A DNA stretch of 12,704 nt. Origin: Bifidobacterium breve. GTDB lineage: Bacteria; Actinomycetota; Actinomycetes; S36-B12. The notes under the pieces were generated by a model. It saw nothing but the letters and a program-made list of their open reading frames with translations. It did not search any database and was not told the origin of the DNA. Positions 1-7,050 of the stretch are shown here, piece by piece (within the stretch, counting starts at the first letter, position 1; each line of letters starts with the position of its first letter). A program made the translations under genes and the position numbers. The DNA is taken from the NCBI GenBank assembly GCA_945900705.1, contig CAMDKJ010000031.1, forward strand, positions 1-12,704. The letters run 5' to 3'.

Positions 1-341
1 TCGGCTGCCTTTTGTAGGAGTTCGGCCACGTGTTGAGCGTTCTCGGGTAGCGCATCAGGGAAAAACGCCAAGGATGGCGTGAATTTGATGCCGGTCTGAC
101 GCCCGACTTCGGACCGGATAACCCCCTTCGCGGACTCAAGTGCGGCTGCTGTTTCGGTGCGCGCCTGATCATCACCGTAGACGGTATAAAACACCGAGGC
201 TTCACGTAGATCTGTAGTAACCCGCACATCGGTAATCGTGGTAAAACCCAACCGCGGATCCTTAACCCGTTTTTCCAGACACTCCGCGACGATGACCTTG
301 ATTCGATCAGCCATCTTGCGTTGACGCGCCACGCTACTCAT
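1..341 (-). CDS. rbfA: Ribosome-binding factor A, 3' end cut by the window edge
   Basis: RbfA binds the 30S subunit and helps mature the 5' end of 16S rRNA, and is needed for growth in the cold in well-studied bacteria. The 113 visible codons start MSSVARQRKMADRIK and include the KDPRLGFTTITDV stretch typical of the family's single KH-like domain; the conserved region ends near FFPDALPENAQHVAELL. The protein has no stop within the window, so only a short C-terminal tail is missing. The ATG at 339-341 is chosen because it gives the family N-terminus and has AAGGG at 350-354, eight bases upstream. It lies 27 bases after the infB stop with no terminator between them, so it is very probably the last or a late gene of the rimP-nusA-ylxR-infB transcript. 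The family call is firm. Confidence 0.95.
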   Translation of the reverse strand, partial: MSSVARQRKMADRIKVIVAECLEKRVKDPRLGFTTITDVRVTTDLREASVFYTVYGDDQARTETAAALESAKGVIRSEVGRQTGIKFTPSLAFFPDALPENAQHVAELLQKAA

Positions 342-368
342 CTGTTCATCCCTTCACGGTGCCCACTA

Positions 369-3167
369 TTACTTTCGTGGGATTTCGCGCATCTCAAAGG
401 TCTCGATGATGTCATCAGACTTCAAGTCTTGATAAGTCCCGAGGTTGATACCACATTCAAAGCCCTCACGAACTTCGGTGACGTCATCCTTGAACCGCCG
501 CAAAGTGGCAATTGACAGGTTGTCGGCAACTACTGAGCCGTCACGAACCAAGCGAGCTTTCGAGTTACGTCGAATTTCACCGGTCTTGACAATGCAGCCA
601 ACGATGGTGCCGAACTTAGATGACTTGAAGACCTCGCGGACCTCAGCCGTACCAAGCTGGGCCTCTTCGTACTCCGGCTTGAGCATGCCACGCAGTGCCG
701 ACTCAACTTCATCGATGGCTTGGTAGATGACGCTGTAGTAGCGCACATCGACACCCTCTTGTGATGCCAGTTCGGCAACCTTGCCTTCGGGACGCACATT
801 GAAACCGATGATGACGGCCTTGGACGCACTCGCCAGCGTGACGTCGTTTTTGGTAATAGCACCAACACCGCGATGAATAACGCGCAGTGAGACTTCCTCT
901 CCCACATCGATCTTGAGCAAAGCGTCTTCGAGTGCCTCGACCGAACCGGAGACGTCGCCCTTGATGATGAGGGTGAGCTCAGCAATTTCGCCCTTTTCAA
1001 TCGACTCCAGGAAGTCCTCGAGGGATCGCTTTACGCGATTCTTCGCCAACATCGCGTTACGTTCACGGGCCTGCCTGGTCTGGGCAATCTGGCGCGCAAT
1101 GCGATCCTCGGAGACGACCAAAAAGCTGTCGCCGGCACCCGGCACCGAAGTTAGACCAAGTACCTGTACCGGGAACGAAGGCCCGGCAATCTCAACGACA
1201 TTGCCTTCATCATCGAGCATCGCTCGCACCCGACCGAAGGCATCGCCGGCAACGATTGAATCACCGGCGCGCAAGGTGCCACGCTGGACCAAGACTGTCG
1301 CGACCGGGCCGCGTCCGCGGTCAAGGTGCGCCTCGATGGCAACACCTTGTGCATCTTGATTCGGGTTCGCCCGCAGATCCAATGCCGCATCAGCGGTCAG
1401 CAATACTGCATCAAGTAGAGCTTCGAGTCCGGTACCCGCCTTCGCTGAAACGTCAACGAACATGGTGTCGCCACCGAATTCTTCTGCGACCAGGCCGTAC
1501 TCGGTCAACTGAGTGCGCACCTTGAGCGGGTCAGCGCCTTCCTTGTCAACCTTGTTCACCGCGACCACAATCGGCACACCTGCTGCCTGCGCGTGATTTA
1601 GCGCTTCAATTGTCTGGGGCTTTACGCCGTCATCGGCCGCAACCACGAGAATAGAAATATCGGTTACCTGTGCACCACGCGCGCGCATCGCGGTGAACGC
1701 TTCGTGACCAGGTGTATCGATGAAGGTGATCTTGCGCTCACCATTAGCCGTCTGGGTGGCAACTTGGTAGGCGCCGATGTGCTGAGTGATACCACCGGCT
1801 TCGCCACCAATGACGTTGGTCTTGCGGATGGCATCGAGTAAGCGTGTTTTACCGTGGTCAACGTGACCCATGACCGTGACAACTGGTGGACGAATAACTA
1901 AATCCGCCTCAACGCCCTCATCCTCGCCAAACTCAAGATGGAAGGAGCCAAGCAATTCACGATCTTCATCTTCGGGTGAAACTACTTCGACGTTGTAGTT
2001 CAGTTCACTGCCAAGCAGGCGCAACGTGTCGTCATCGATGGACTGGGTGGCCGTAACCATCTCACCAAGTTCGATTAGTACCTTCACTAAATCAGCCGGC
2101 ATCGCATCAATTTTGTCGGCGAAGTCGGTCAGGCTTGCTCCCCGAGGTAACCGGACGCTCTCGCCAGAACCCCGCGTGATGCGCACCCCACTAAGTGAGG
2201 GTGCTTGCATATTGTCAAACTCTTGACGCTTAGCGCGCTTGGATTTGCGCCCCCGCGAGGGCCGCCCACCCGGACGCCCAAATGCACCCGCGGTAGTGCC
2301 GCGACCACCCGCCCCTGGCCGACCGGGGAAACCACCGGGACCACCGGGGCCGCCAGGGCCACCGGGTCCGCCCGGACCCCCGGGGCCTCTGCCTGCCCCA
2401 CCTGGAGCACCTGATCGACCGGCAAACCCACCGGGACCACCGGGACCACCGGGTCCATCGGGACCACCCGGACCCCGTGAAACAAACCCACCGGGACCAC
2501 CGAGGCCACGACTCGGGCCCCCGGGGCCCCCGGGGCCGGTTGGCCGCCTACTTGGATAAGCCGCCGGCCTAGGTGCCCCCGGTACGCCACCTTCTGTCCC
2601 TGAACCTGTGGTCGGCGCACCGGTATTTGGCGCTGGGCGCCCCATACCGGTACTGGTGCCGAACGGGTTATTACCGGGGCGTGGTGCGGGTGCTCGGCCC
2701 ATGCCGGTACTGCCACCGAAAGGATTATTGCCCGGACGTGGGCCAGCTGGGCGCGGAGTACCGGGCTGTGGTCCAACGGGTCGTCCCGCGGGAATAGCGG
2801 CGGCAACTTCGGTGGCAGCAGCGGCCACTACCGGAGCTGGTGCTTCAACCGCCGCCGGAGGCGCTGGCGGTGGGGTCTCGATAGTCGGGGCTCCATCCGC
2901 AGCCGGTGCTACCGGTGCCTGCCCTTCTTGGTCGGCCGGGGGCGCGGTGGACTTCTTCGCGGTGGACTTCTTCGCGGTGGCCTTTTTAACGGGAGCTTCG
3001 CTGGGTGCGGGGGCCGGCATCGCCTCTTTGAGCTTGCGCACCACCGGAGCTTCGACCGTGGACGACGCCGACTTTACGAATTCTCCAAGTTCTTGGAGTT
3101 TGGCGAGAACAACCTTGCTCTCAACCCCGAGCTCTTTTGCGAGCTCATGTACCCGAACCTTCGACAC
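369..3167 (-). CDS. infB: Translation initiation factor IF-2
   Basis: IF2 is the GTPase that places initiator fMet-tRNA on the 30S subunit and promotes 50S joining. The 932-residue protein has a small IF2 N-terminal helical domain (about 1-50), a Lys-Ala-Ser/Thr stretch (61-75), a long Pro/Gly-rich linker (about 80-305), a basic patch GRKSKRAKRQEF (306-317), the N2 domain (about 335-410) and the G domain. GTPase motifs are intact: GHVDHGKT (434-441), DTPGH (484-488), NKVD (538-541) and SAKAG (574-578). Domain II and the C-terminal tRNA-binding part follow. The start is GTG at 3165-3167, with AGGAG at 3172-3176. Length and composition match actinobacterial IF2 with an expanded linker. It follows ylxR after an unusually long 183-base gap, which may carry a control element, and precedes rbfA by 27 bases. 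Confidence 0.98.
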   Translation of the reverse strand: MSKVRVHELAKELGVESKVVLAKLQELGEFVKSASSTVEAPVVRKLKEAMPAPAPSEAPVKKATAKKSTAKKSTAPPADQEGQAPVAPAADGAPTIETPPPAPPAAVEAPAPVVAAAATEVAAAIPAGRPVGPQPGTPRPAGPRPGNNPFGGSTGMGRAPAPRPGNNPFGTSTGMGRPAPNTGAPTTGSGTEGGVPGAPRPAAYPSRRPTGPGGPGGPSRGLGGPGGFVSRGPGGPDGPGGPGGPGGFAGRSGAPGGAGRGPGGPGGPGGPGGPGGPGGFPGRPGAGGRGTTAGAFGRPGGRPSRGRKSKRAKRQEFDNMQAPSLSGVRITRGSGESVRLPRGASLTDFADKIDAMPADLVKVLIELGEMVTATQSIDDDTLRLLGSELNYNVEVVSPEDEDRELLGSFHLEFGEDEGVEADLVIRPPVVTVMGHVDHGKTRLLDAIRKTNVIGGEAGGITQHIGAYQVATQTANGERKITFIDTPGHEAFTAMRARGAQVTDISILVVAADDGVKPQTIEALNHAQAAGVPIVVAVNKVDKEGADPLKVRTQLTEYGLVAEEFGGDTMFVDVSAKAGTGLEALLDAVLLTADAALDLRANPNQDAQGVAIEAHLDRGRGPVATVLVQRGTLRAGDSIVAGDAFGRVRAMLDDEGNVVEIAGPSFPVQVLGLTSVPGAGDSFLVVSEDRIARQIAQTRQARERNAMLAKNRVKRSLEDFLESIEKGEIAELTLIIKGDVSGSVEALEDALLKIDVGEEVSLRVIHRGVGAITKNDVTLASASKAVIIGFNVRPEGKVAELASQEGVDVRYYSVIYQAIDEVESALRGMLKPEYEEAQLGTAEVREVFKSSKFGTIVGCIVKTGEIRRNSKARLVRDGSVVADNLSIATLRRFKDDVTEVREGFECGINLGTYQDLKSDDIIETFEMREIPRK
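2309..2543 (-). repeat. Gly-Pro-rich low-complexity tract inside infB
   Basis: This part of infB encodes about residues 209-287 of IF2 and is dominated by GGP triplets. The longest uninterrupted runs are near residues 231-247 and 261-279. At the DNA level it is a degenerate 9-bp tandem repeat (unit like ccaccggga on the plus strand), G+C-rich compared with its surroundings. Such linkers are common in actinobacterial IF2, vary greatly in length, and are presumed disordered. The repeat could change length by replication slippage without breaking the frame, because the unit is a multiple of three. Confidence 0.85.
2637..2741 (-). repeat. Two-copy 57-bp tandem duplication in the infB linker
   Basis: IF2 residues 143-158 and 162-177 are nearly the same peptide, PRPGNNPFG followed by STGMGR, with a 19-residue (57-bp) period. 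The DNA copies have diverged at many silent positions, so the duplication is not recent. It lies between the Lys/Ala-rich N-terminal stretch and the GGP-rich tract. Confidence 0.8.
2944..2988 (-). repeat. 15-bp tandem repeat in infB encoding Lys/Ala/Ser/Thr units
   Basis: Two exact copies of gcggtggacttcttc (2944-2958, 2959-2973) are followed by a degenerate third copy. They encode the repeated KKSTA/KKATA units at IF2 residues 61-75, a basic histone-H1-like stretch in the linker. The repeat stays in frame, and near-identity of two copies suggests recent slippage. Confidence 0.8.
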
Positions 3168-3181
3168 AATTCTCCTGTCTT

Positions 3182-3203
3182 GGTCCGGGCCTTGCTCCGG
3201 ACC
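3182..3203 (-). promoter_or_regulatory. Hairpin just upstream of the infB ribosome binding site
   Basis: The inverted repeat GGTCCGG / CCGGACC has a perfect 7-bp, G+C-rich stem and an 8-base loop. On the transcribed strand it ends five bases before the infB AGGAG (3172-3176). No T-run follows, so it is not a typical intrinsic terminator. It may shape access to the infB start or stabilise a processed 5' end. The function is inferred from position only. Confidence 0.45.
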
Positions 3204-3232
3204 GTCAGTGCGTAGGACGCCTCATTGCAGCG

Positions 3233-3280
3233 TCATTTCTTTGAACTCATTTCGAACGCGGTAATTTCGAACGCGTTCAT
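3233..3280 (-). other. Possible 15-codon upstream reading frame in the ylxR-infB gap
   Basis: An ATG at 3278-3280 opens a frame encoding MNAFEITAFEMSSKK, then TGA at 3233-3235. The peptide contains a five-residue repeat (NAFEI, TAFEM), produced by the 15-bp DNA repeat in the same place. AGGA lies about ten bases upstream of the ATG, which is weak and slightly far. It would be a leader peptide ahead of infB if translated. A chance frame is quite possible at this length. Confidence 0.2.
3247..3276. repeat. 15-bp direct repeat in the infB leader
   Basis: Two head-to-tail units, tcatttcgaacgcgg (3247-3261) and taatttcgaacgcgt (3262-3276), share the exact 12-mer atttcgaacgcg. Partial matches flank them (tcatttctttgaac at 3233-3246 and tcatttgg from 3277). 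One helical-turn-and-a-half spacing could suit a DNA-binding protein, but the repeat also coincides with the small reading frame at 3233-3280, so its meaning is unresolved. Confidence 0.6.
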
Positions 3281-3350
3281 TTGGTGAAAGTCCTCATCAC
3301 AAACTCCCGAACTCTTCGTGGCACATCCGCGGCGGTTGCCTTGGACACTC

Positions 3351-3662
3351 TTAACTCCCCTTCAAACTGGGCTCAAGGCCCGCGCGCAACGCCGTACAGT
3401 CCAATGGACCGGACACCCGTAGCGCACGTACCCAAGCCCGTCGCGATGTCGCGGCGTCAAAACAGGCCACCGTTGGGTGGATGTAAGCGCCCCGACCCGG
3501 CAAGTGAGCGCGTGGGTCGGGTAAACACTGCCCGTCTTCCGCGACCACCCGAAGGAGATCGGACGAGGCGGCGCGACCACGGCAGCCGATACAGGTTCGT
3601 ACCGGGCCGGGCGAACCGCCAAGTGCAGACTCTAGCGCCCCACCAAGGTGATCCGCTGCCAC
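3351..3662 (-). CDS. ylxR: YlxR (DUF448) family RNA-binding protein
   Basis: YlxR proteins are small basic proteins encoded between nusA and infB. They are thought to bind RNA or act as nucleoid-associated regulators, and their exact role is not settled. The hallmark VRTCIGCR and GRGAYIHP motifs are both present, and the C-terminus is basic and helical, as usual. The start is uncertain. I chose GTG at 3660-3662 (103 residues), seven bases after the nusA stop. TTG at 3681-3683 would overlap the nusA end and give 110 residues. No strong ribosome binding site favours either, so translation is probably coupled to nusA. The frame extends still further upstream inside nusA, but those codons are nusA sequence read in another frame. 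Confidence 0.9.
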   Translation of the reverse strand: MAADHLGGALESALGGSPGPVRTCIGCRGRAASSDLLRVVAEDGQCLPDPRAHLPGRGAYIHPTVACFDAATSRRAWVRALRVSGPLDCTALRAGLEPSLKGS

Positions 3663-3669
3663 CTCGGGT

Positions 3670-4683
3670 TCACTCGGGGTCAATCGATCCGACTTCTGCC
3701 TTGGCGACGGCCTCCTCAGGGGCGGCATCCGAGCGAATATCGATGCGCCAACCGGTGAGTCGGGCCGCCAATCGGGCATTTTGCCCCTCGCGGCCGATGG
3801 CCAGCGAAAGTTGATAATCTGGCACCGTAACCCGGGCGGAGCGGGCCACCGGGTCCACGATGACCACCCCCAAGACGCGGGCCGGCGAGAGGGCGTGGGC
3901 GATCATTTCGGCTGGATCCTCGCTGAAATCGACGATATCCATCTTTTCGCCGCCAAGTTCAGACATCACCTGACGCACCCGCTGGCCCAACGGCCCAATA
4001 CACGAGCCCTTCGCATTTACCCCGGGCACCGTTGAGAAAACGGCGATTTTCGTTCGGTGCCCAGCTTCTCGGGCCACCGCCGCGATCTGCACCGTACCGT
4101 CGGCAATCTCTGGAACTTCCAGGGCAAATAGCGCTCGAACCAAATTTGGGTGGGTGCGTGACACCGTGACCTGCGGGCCTTTGAAACCTTTTCGGACCGC
4201 GGTAACCAAGCACTTAAAGCGCACACCATGGGGGTACGACTCCCCCGGCGACTGCTCTTCAGGCGGCAAATTTGCCTCTACTTTGCCGATGTCAATTCGC
4301 ACCATTTTTGGGTTGCTAGTTTGCTGAACAACTCCGGACACCAAATCACCCTCGCGCCCGGTGAATTCAATTAGGGTGACGTCGTCCTCGGCCTCACGTA
4401 ACCGGGTTAGCAAAACCTGTCGCGCGGTGGTCGCCGCTATACGACCAAAGCCCTCGGGGGTGTCGTCATATTCGCGAATCACATTGCCTTCGTCATCGCG
4501 TTCAGTCGCCATCACTACGACATGGCCGGTCTTACGATCGACCGAAACCCGCGCACGCTCCGCAGCACCCACGGTGTGCATGTACGCAACGTGTAGCGCC
4601 TGCTCAATTGTCTCGACCACCACATCAAGTGATAGGTCTTTTTCGCGCACCAACGCCTTGAGCGCACTTACATCAATATCCAT
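3670..4683 (-). CDS. nusA: Transcription termination/antitermination protein NusA
   Basis: NusA binds RNA polymerase and nascent RNA and modulates pausing, termination and antitermination. The 337-residue protein has an N-terminal polymerase-binding domain (about 1-100), an S1 domain (about 110-175), then two KH domains. The signature SRTHPNLVRALFALEVPEI begins at 175, GVNAKGSCIGPLGQRVR at 221-237 belongs to KH1, and LAIGREGQNARLAARLTGW (294-312) to KH2. It stops after KH2, without the C-terminal acidic repeats of Escherichia coli NusA; this short form is normal in actinobacteria. The ATG at 4681-4683 has GAGGG at 4690-4694, which overlaps the rimP stop codon, so the two are likely translationally coupled. 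It lies second in the rimP-nusA-ylxR-infB-rbfA operon. Confidence 0.97.
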   Translation of the reverse strand: MDIDVSALKALVREKDLSLDVVVETIEQALHVAYMHTVGAAERARVSVDRKTGHVVVMATERDDEGNVIREYDDTPEGFGRIAATTARQVLLTRLREAEDDVTLIEFTGREGDLVSGVVQQTSNPKMVRIDIGKVEANLPPEEQSPGESYPHGVRFKCLVTAVRKGFKGPQVTVSRTHPNLVRALFALEVPEIADGTVQIAAVAREAGHRTKIAVFSTVPGVNAKGSCIGPLGQRVRQVMSELGGEKMDIVDFSEDPAEMIAHALSPARVLGVVIVDPVARSARVTVPDYQLSLAIGREGQNARLAARLTGWRIDIRSDAAPEEAVAKAEVGSIDPE

Positions 4684-4692
4684 GGTTATCCC

Positions 4693-5172
4693 TCAATCCG
4701 TTTCGGAAACCGTAGAAGTAAATTCAACTTGCACCAGGCCCCTGGCGATGTCGGTGAGGGCAATGCCCACCGGCTCATTCCCAGATGTTTGCAGAATTAC
4801 CTCGGTATCGGTTACCTCAATAATTCGGCCCACAACTATGGACTTATCCTTCAGGTGAACTTCGACATTGCGTTTGGCTGCACGCCGCCAGTGCTTTTGC
4901 TCGGTTAAGGGCCGATCTACCCCAGGTGAAGTTACTTCGAGCACAAAAGTGCCAACGAATTCATCCGCTAGCGGCGGAGTATCAAAGAGTTCGGAAATTT
5001 TTCGGCTCACCTCGGCAACGCGGTCAAGGTCAACGCCCCCATCGCGATCAACAATTACGCGGACGATCTCGCGTCTACCGGCCTGCTGAACGTGCACATC
5101 TTCAACGTCAACACCAGTTTCAACGAGAGCGGAACGAATCCCCTCAAGCAAGACATTTGCTGACGCGACCAT
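4693..5172 (-). CDS. rimP: Ribosome maturation factor RimP
   Basis: RimP assists late assembly of the 30S subunit. The 159-residue protein shows the N-terminal alpha/beta domain with REIVRVIVDRDGGVDLD (34-50), the family signature FVLEVTSPGVDRPLT (76-90) followed by HWRR (94-97), and a C-terminal SH3-like domain (about 100-155). The start is ATG at 5170-5172, because AGGAGG (5177-5182) lies four bases upstream and the product then matches RimP length. An upstream GTG or TTG extension would add residues unlike the family. It is the first gene of the operon; the next gene upstream is divergent, so the operon promoter should lie in 5173-5269 or slightly beyond. Confidence 0.95.
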   Translation of the reverse strand: MVASANVLLEGIRSALVETGVDVEDVHVQQAGRREIVRVIVDRDGGVDLDRVAEVSRKISELFDTPPLADEFVGTFVLEVTSPGVDRPLTEQKHWRRAAKRNVEVHLKDKSIVVGRIIEVTDTEVILQTSGNEPVGIALTDIARGLVQVEFTSTVSETD

Positions 5173-5269
5173 TGCGCCTCCTGCCCGGGAAAGTGCTGAT
5201 TCTGTTTGGTGGACCAATTATTTGTGTTGCTGGCCGTACTCTACCCACCCACCTGCCACAGTTGTACCT
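5173..5269. promoter_or_regulatory. Divergent intergenic region between rimP and the lipoprotein gene
   Basis: Both flanking genes point away from these 97 bases, so promoters for both directions are expected here. Candidates are weak. On the minus strand AATAAT lies within 5219-5226, and TAGAGT (5237-5242) is 17 bases downstream of TACAAC. On the plus strand TACTCT (5237-5242) is the best -10-like hexamer, but it has no good -35 element. The short palindrome TTGGTGGACCAA (5206-5217) could be an operator or chance. The region is defined by gene orientation; the individual sites are guesses. Confidence 0.4.
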
Positions 5270-5830
5270 GTGCCGCTGACTGGTCAACCACGCCCGCCCT
5301 TAACCCGGCGCCAATTACTGGCCCGCTCAACGGGATTGGCCGGAGTTTTTGCCGGTGCCGGAGTCTTGAGCGCCTGCGGTAGTGGCGCCACGACCGCCGG
5401 CGCCACGGCCGCCGGTGACACGACCGCCGGTGGTTCGGGTGCGGGTGGTTCGGGTGCCAGCCCGGTCGCAACCGGCGCCCAGATAAATATCGCCGTGGCC
5501 ACTTCAGAACGGGCGCTGATTGCCCTTTACACGGCAACAATCAGCGCTTTTGCCCAATTGGCGCCGAGCCTTGAACCGCTATTGCGACAACATGAGGAGC
5601 ATTTGGCCGCCACCGGTGTGGAGGTGCCAGATCCACCGGCTAAAAATCCACCAAGTGATTTGTCGGCGGCTATCGCCGCTCTGCGTCAGGCCGAGCTAAT
5701 AGCAGCTCTTGAACGTCGAGAGTCATGCCTGCTCGCAAGTGAACCGGATTTTGTCCGCACCTTAACTTTCATTGCGGCCTCCGAAGCCTCACATGTCGCT
5801 GCACTAAAGACGGTTGGACGAAACCAGTGA
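5270..5830 (+). CDS. Predicted lipoprotein with a ferritin-like helical domain
   Basis: The N-terminus has a twin-arginine-like TRRQLLARS, a hydrophobic stretch and the lipobox LSAC (Cys36 with the GTG start at 5270), so the mature protein should be anchored outside the membrane. A Gly/Ala/Ser/Thr-rich spacer (about 37-70) follows. After it comes an all-helical part with a ferritin-like ligand pattern: E80, HEEH (108-111), E142 or E151, and EASH (172-175, an ExxH). Metal binding is inferred, not shown. A TTG at 5222 would add 16 residues before the signal and seems less natural; neither start has a clear ribosome binding site. The stop overlaps the next gene's start. Position and orientation match mycobacterial Rv2843 next to rimP, as I recall it. 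No specific function is known to me. Confidence 0.7.
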   Translation: MPLTGQPRPPLTRRQLLARSTGLAGVFAGAGVLSACGSGATTAGATAAGDTTAGGSGAGGSGASPVATGAQINIAVATSERALIALYTATISAFAQLAPSLEPLLRQHEEHLAATGVEVPDPPAKNPPSDLSAAIAALRQAELIAALERRESCLLASEPDFVRTLTFIAASEASHVAALKTVGRNQ

Positions 5831-6237
5831 ATAACCAGGAAGCACTTGCCGCGGCGGTATCCGGTGAGGATGCCGCGATTTACGCGTATGGGGTCATTGG
5901 CGCATTACTAAATGCCGGCGCGCGTCGGCGGGCCCTCGAAGCGCTACGCGCCCATCAATCTTGGCGGGACCGAATGGCTCACCTAATGCCCGGTGATACC
6001 GCGCCCGCTCCGGGCATCGCGTACGACTTTCCCATGCAAGTAATCGATGCAGGCACCACTAGAGCACTGGCTCAACTTGTTGAAAATCGCCTAGTTGTGG
6101 TTTATGCGGATCTTGCCGCCACTTGCGAAGGCGAGCAGCGCGCTGACGCCGTGCTGGCAGCAAGTGAATGCGCGACTCGTGCTGTTATTTGGGGTGCTCC
6201 CTCCCAAGCATTTCCGCACGACGCCTCCTTAACTTAG
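5827..6237 (+). CDS. DUF4439-like ferritin-like protein
   Basis: This 136-residue helical protein resembles DUF4439 ferritin-like proteins found beside rimP in many actinobacteria (Rv2844 in M. tuberculosis, from memory). The supporting N-terminal pattern is GEDAAIYAYGVIGALL (13-28) followed by RAHQSWRDRM (41-50). Glu14, His43, Tyr93 and Glu114 occupy plausible ferritin-like positions, but the last helix reads SECATR and lacks the ExxH His, so an active di-iron site is doubtful. There is no signal peptide, so it should be cytosolic, unlike its lipoprotein partner. The GTG start at 5827-5829 overlaps the upstream TGA (5828-5830) in the GTGA arrangement, indicating translational coupling. Its TAG stop abuts the stop of the convergent permease gene with no bases between. 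The role is unknown. Confidence 0.75.
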   Translation: MNNQEALAAAVSGEDAAIYAYGVIGALLNAGARRRALEALRAHQSWRDRMAHLMPGDTAPAPGIAYDFPMQVIDAGTTRALAQLVENRLVVVYADLAATCEGEQRADAVLAASECATRAVIWGAPSQAFPHDASLT

Positions 6238-7041
6238 CTACCTGCTGGTCAATACCTCCCAGCCGAGCCGAATAATCAATAGCGCAACTACCACTAGAAA
6301 TACGGCTCGGACAAACCCGCTACCCCGATTGATAGCGGTGCGCGCGCCAATCAATGCGCCGATCAGGTTACATATACCCATCACCAACCCAAGTAGCCAG
6401 ATAACTGACCCGGTGATCCCGAAGACAATCAGCGCAGCGGCATTAGTGCCCACGTTCACAATTTTTGCAGTTGCCGAGGCCTGCAGAAACGAATATCCGA
6501 GAACACTCACTAGCAAAATTAATAAGAAGGAGCCGGTGCCCGGGCCAAAGAGGCCGTCATACCCGCCGATGAGAAATCCAGCTATCACCGCGATCACATA
6601 GTGCCGATGCTGCCCTTGCCAGCGCAGAGCCTGCACCTGACCTAATTGCGGGCGCAGCAAAGTCCAAAACCAAACAAAAATCAATAACACCAAGATCACC
6701 GGTCGAAACGTGCCCGGTGGGATCCGACTGGCAAATGATGCGCCGATACCGGAGCCGATAAAAGCCGCAACGGACATCGGTAATGCGGTTCGCAGGTCAG
6801 GCTTGACCTGCTTTAGGTAGGTCCAGGCCGCCCCGCTGGTGCCGATAATGCTGGATAACTTGTTGGTGCCCAAAGCTGTTGCTGGTTCGGTAGCCGGAAG
6901 CGTAATCAACAGCGCCGGCAATTGCAGGAGGCCCCCGCCCCCGCTGATTGCATCAACCCAACCGGCAGCGGCCGCCGCCACGCACAATAAAATTATCGTG
7001 AATAAATCCAGCCCGGCGACTTCAATGGCGAAGATGTCCAC
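6238..7041 (-). CDS. TSUP-family (TauE/SafE, DUF81) membrane permease
   Basis: TSUP proteins are polytopic inner-membrane carriers, several linked to export or import of sulfite, sulfoacetate or other small organosulfur or carboxylate anions. The substrate here cannot be read from sequence. The 267-residue protein is hydrophobic throughout with about seven to eight membrane segments. It carries the usual paired loops: GWVDAISGGGGLLQLPALL after the first helix, GTNKLSSIIGTSGA, and the second-half counterpart GGYDGLFGPGTGSFLLI. It resembles the YfcA branch. The start is GTG at 7039-7041, nine bases after the HAD gene stop, with only weak Shine-Dalgarno sequence. It is last in the ispG-to-TSUP run and convergent with the DUF4439 pair, with no terminator seen between them. 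Confidence 0.88.
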   Translation of the reverse strand: MDIFAIEVAGLDLFTIILLCVAAAAAGWVDAISGGGGLLQLPALLITLPATEPATALGTNKLSSIIGTSGAAWTYLKQVKPDLRTALPMSVAAFIGSGIGASFASRIPPGTFRPVILVLLIFVWFWTLLRPQLGQVQALRWQGQHRHYVIAVIAGFLIGGYDGLFGPGTGSFLLILLVSVLGYSFLQASATAKIVNVGTNAAALIVFGITGSVIWLLGLVMGICNLIGALIGARTAINRGSGFVRAVFLVVVALLIIRLGWEVLTSR

Positions 7042-7050
7042 TTCGAAAAA

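Noticed and set aside
530..1000. Minus-strand frame of 156 codons inside infB
   Set aside because: It is a shifted reading of infB, whose frame is unbroken and conserved across this region.
2239..2559. Plus-strand frame rich in PPG repeats that looks like a collagen-like protein
   Set aside because: It is the antisense reading of the GGP repeat in infB. The intact IF2 frame on the other strand explains the sequence fully.
2608..3264. Long plus-strand frame of 218 codons
   Set aside because: It lies almost wholly antisense to the infB linker and N-terminus. Its Gly/Ala composition is a by-product of the G+C-rich repeats, and it has no recognisable domain.
3281..3814. Plus-strand frame of 177 codons opposite ylxR and the end of nusA
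   Set aside because: It runs through two minus-strand genes with clear family motifs and shows no recognisable feature of its own.
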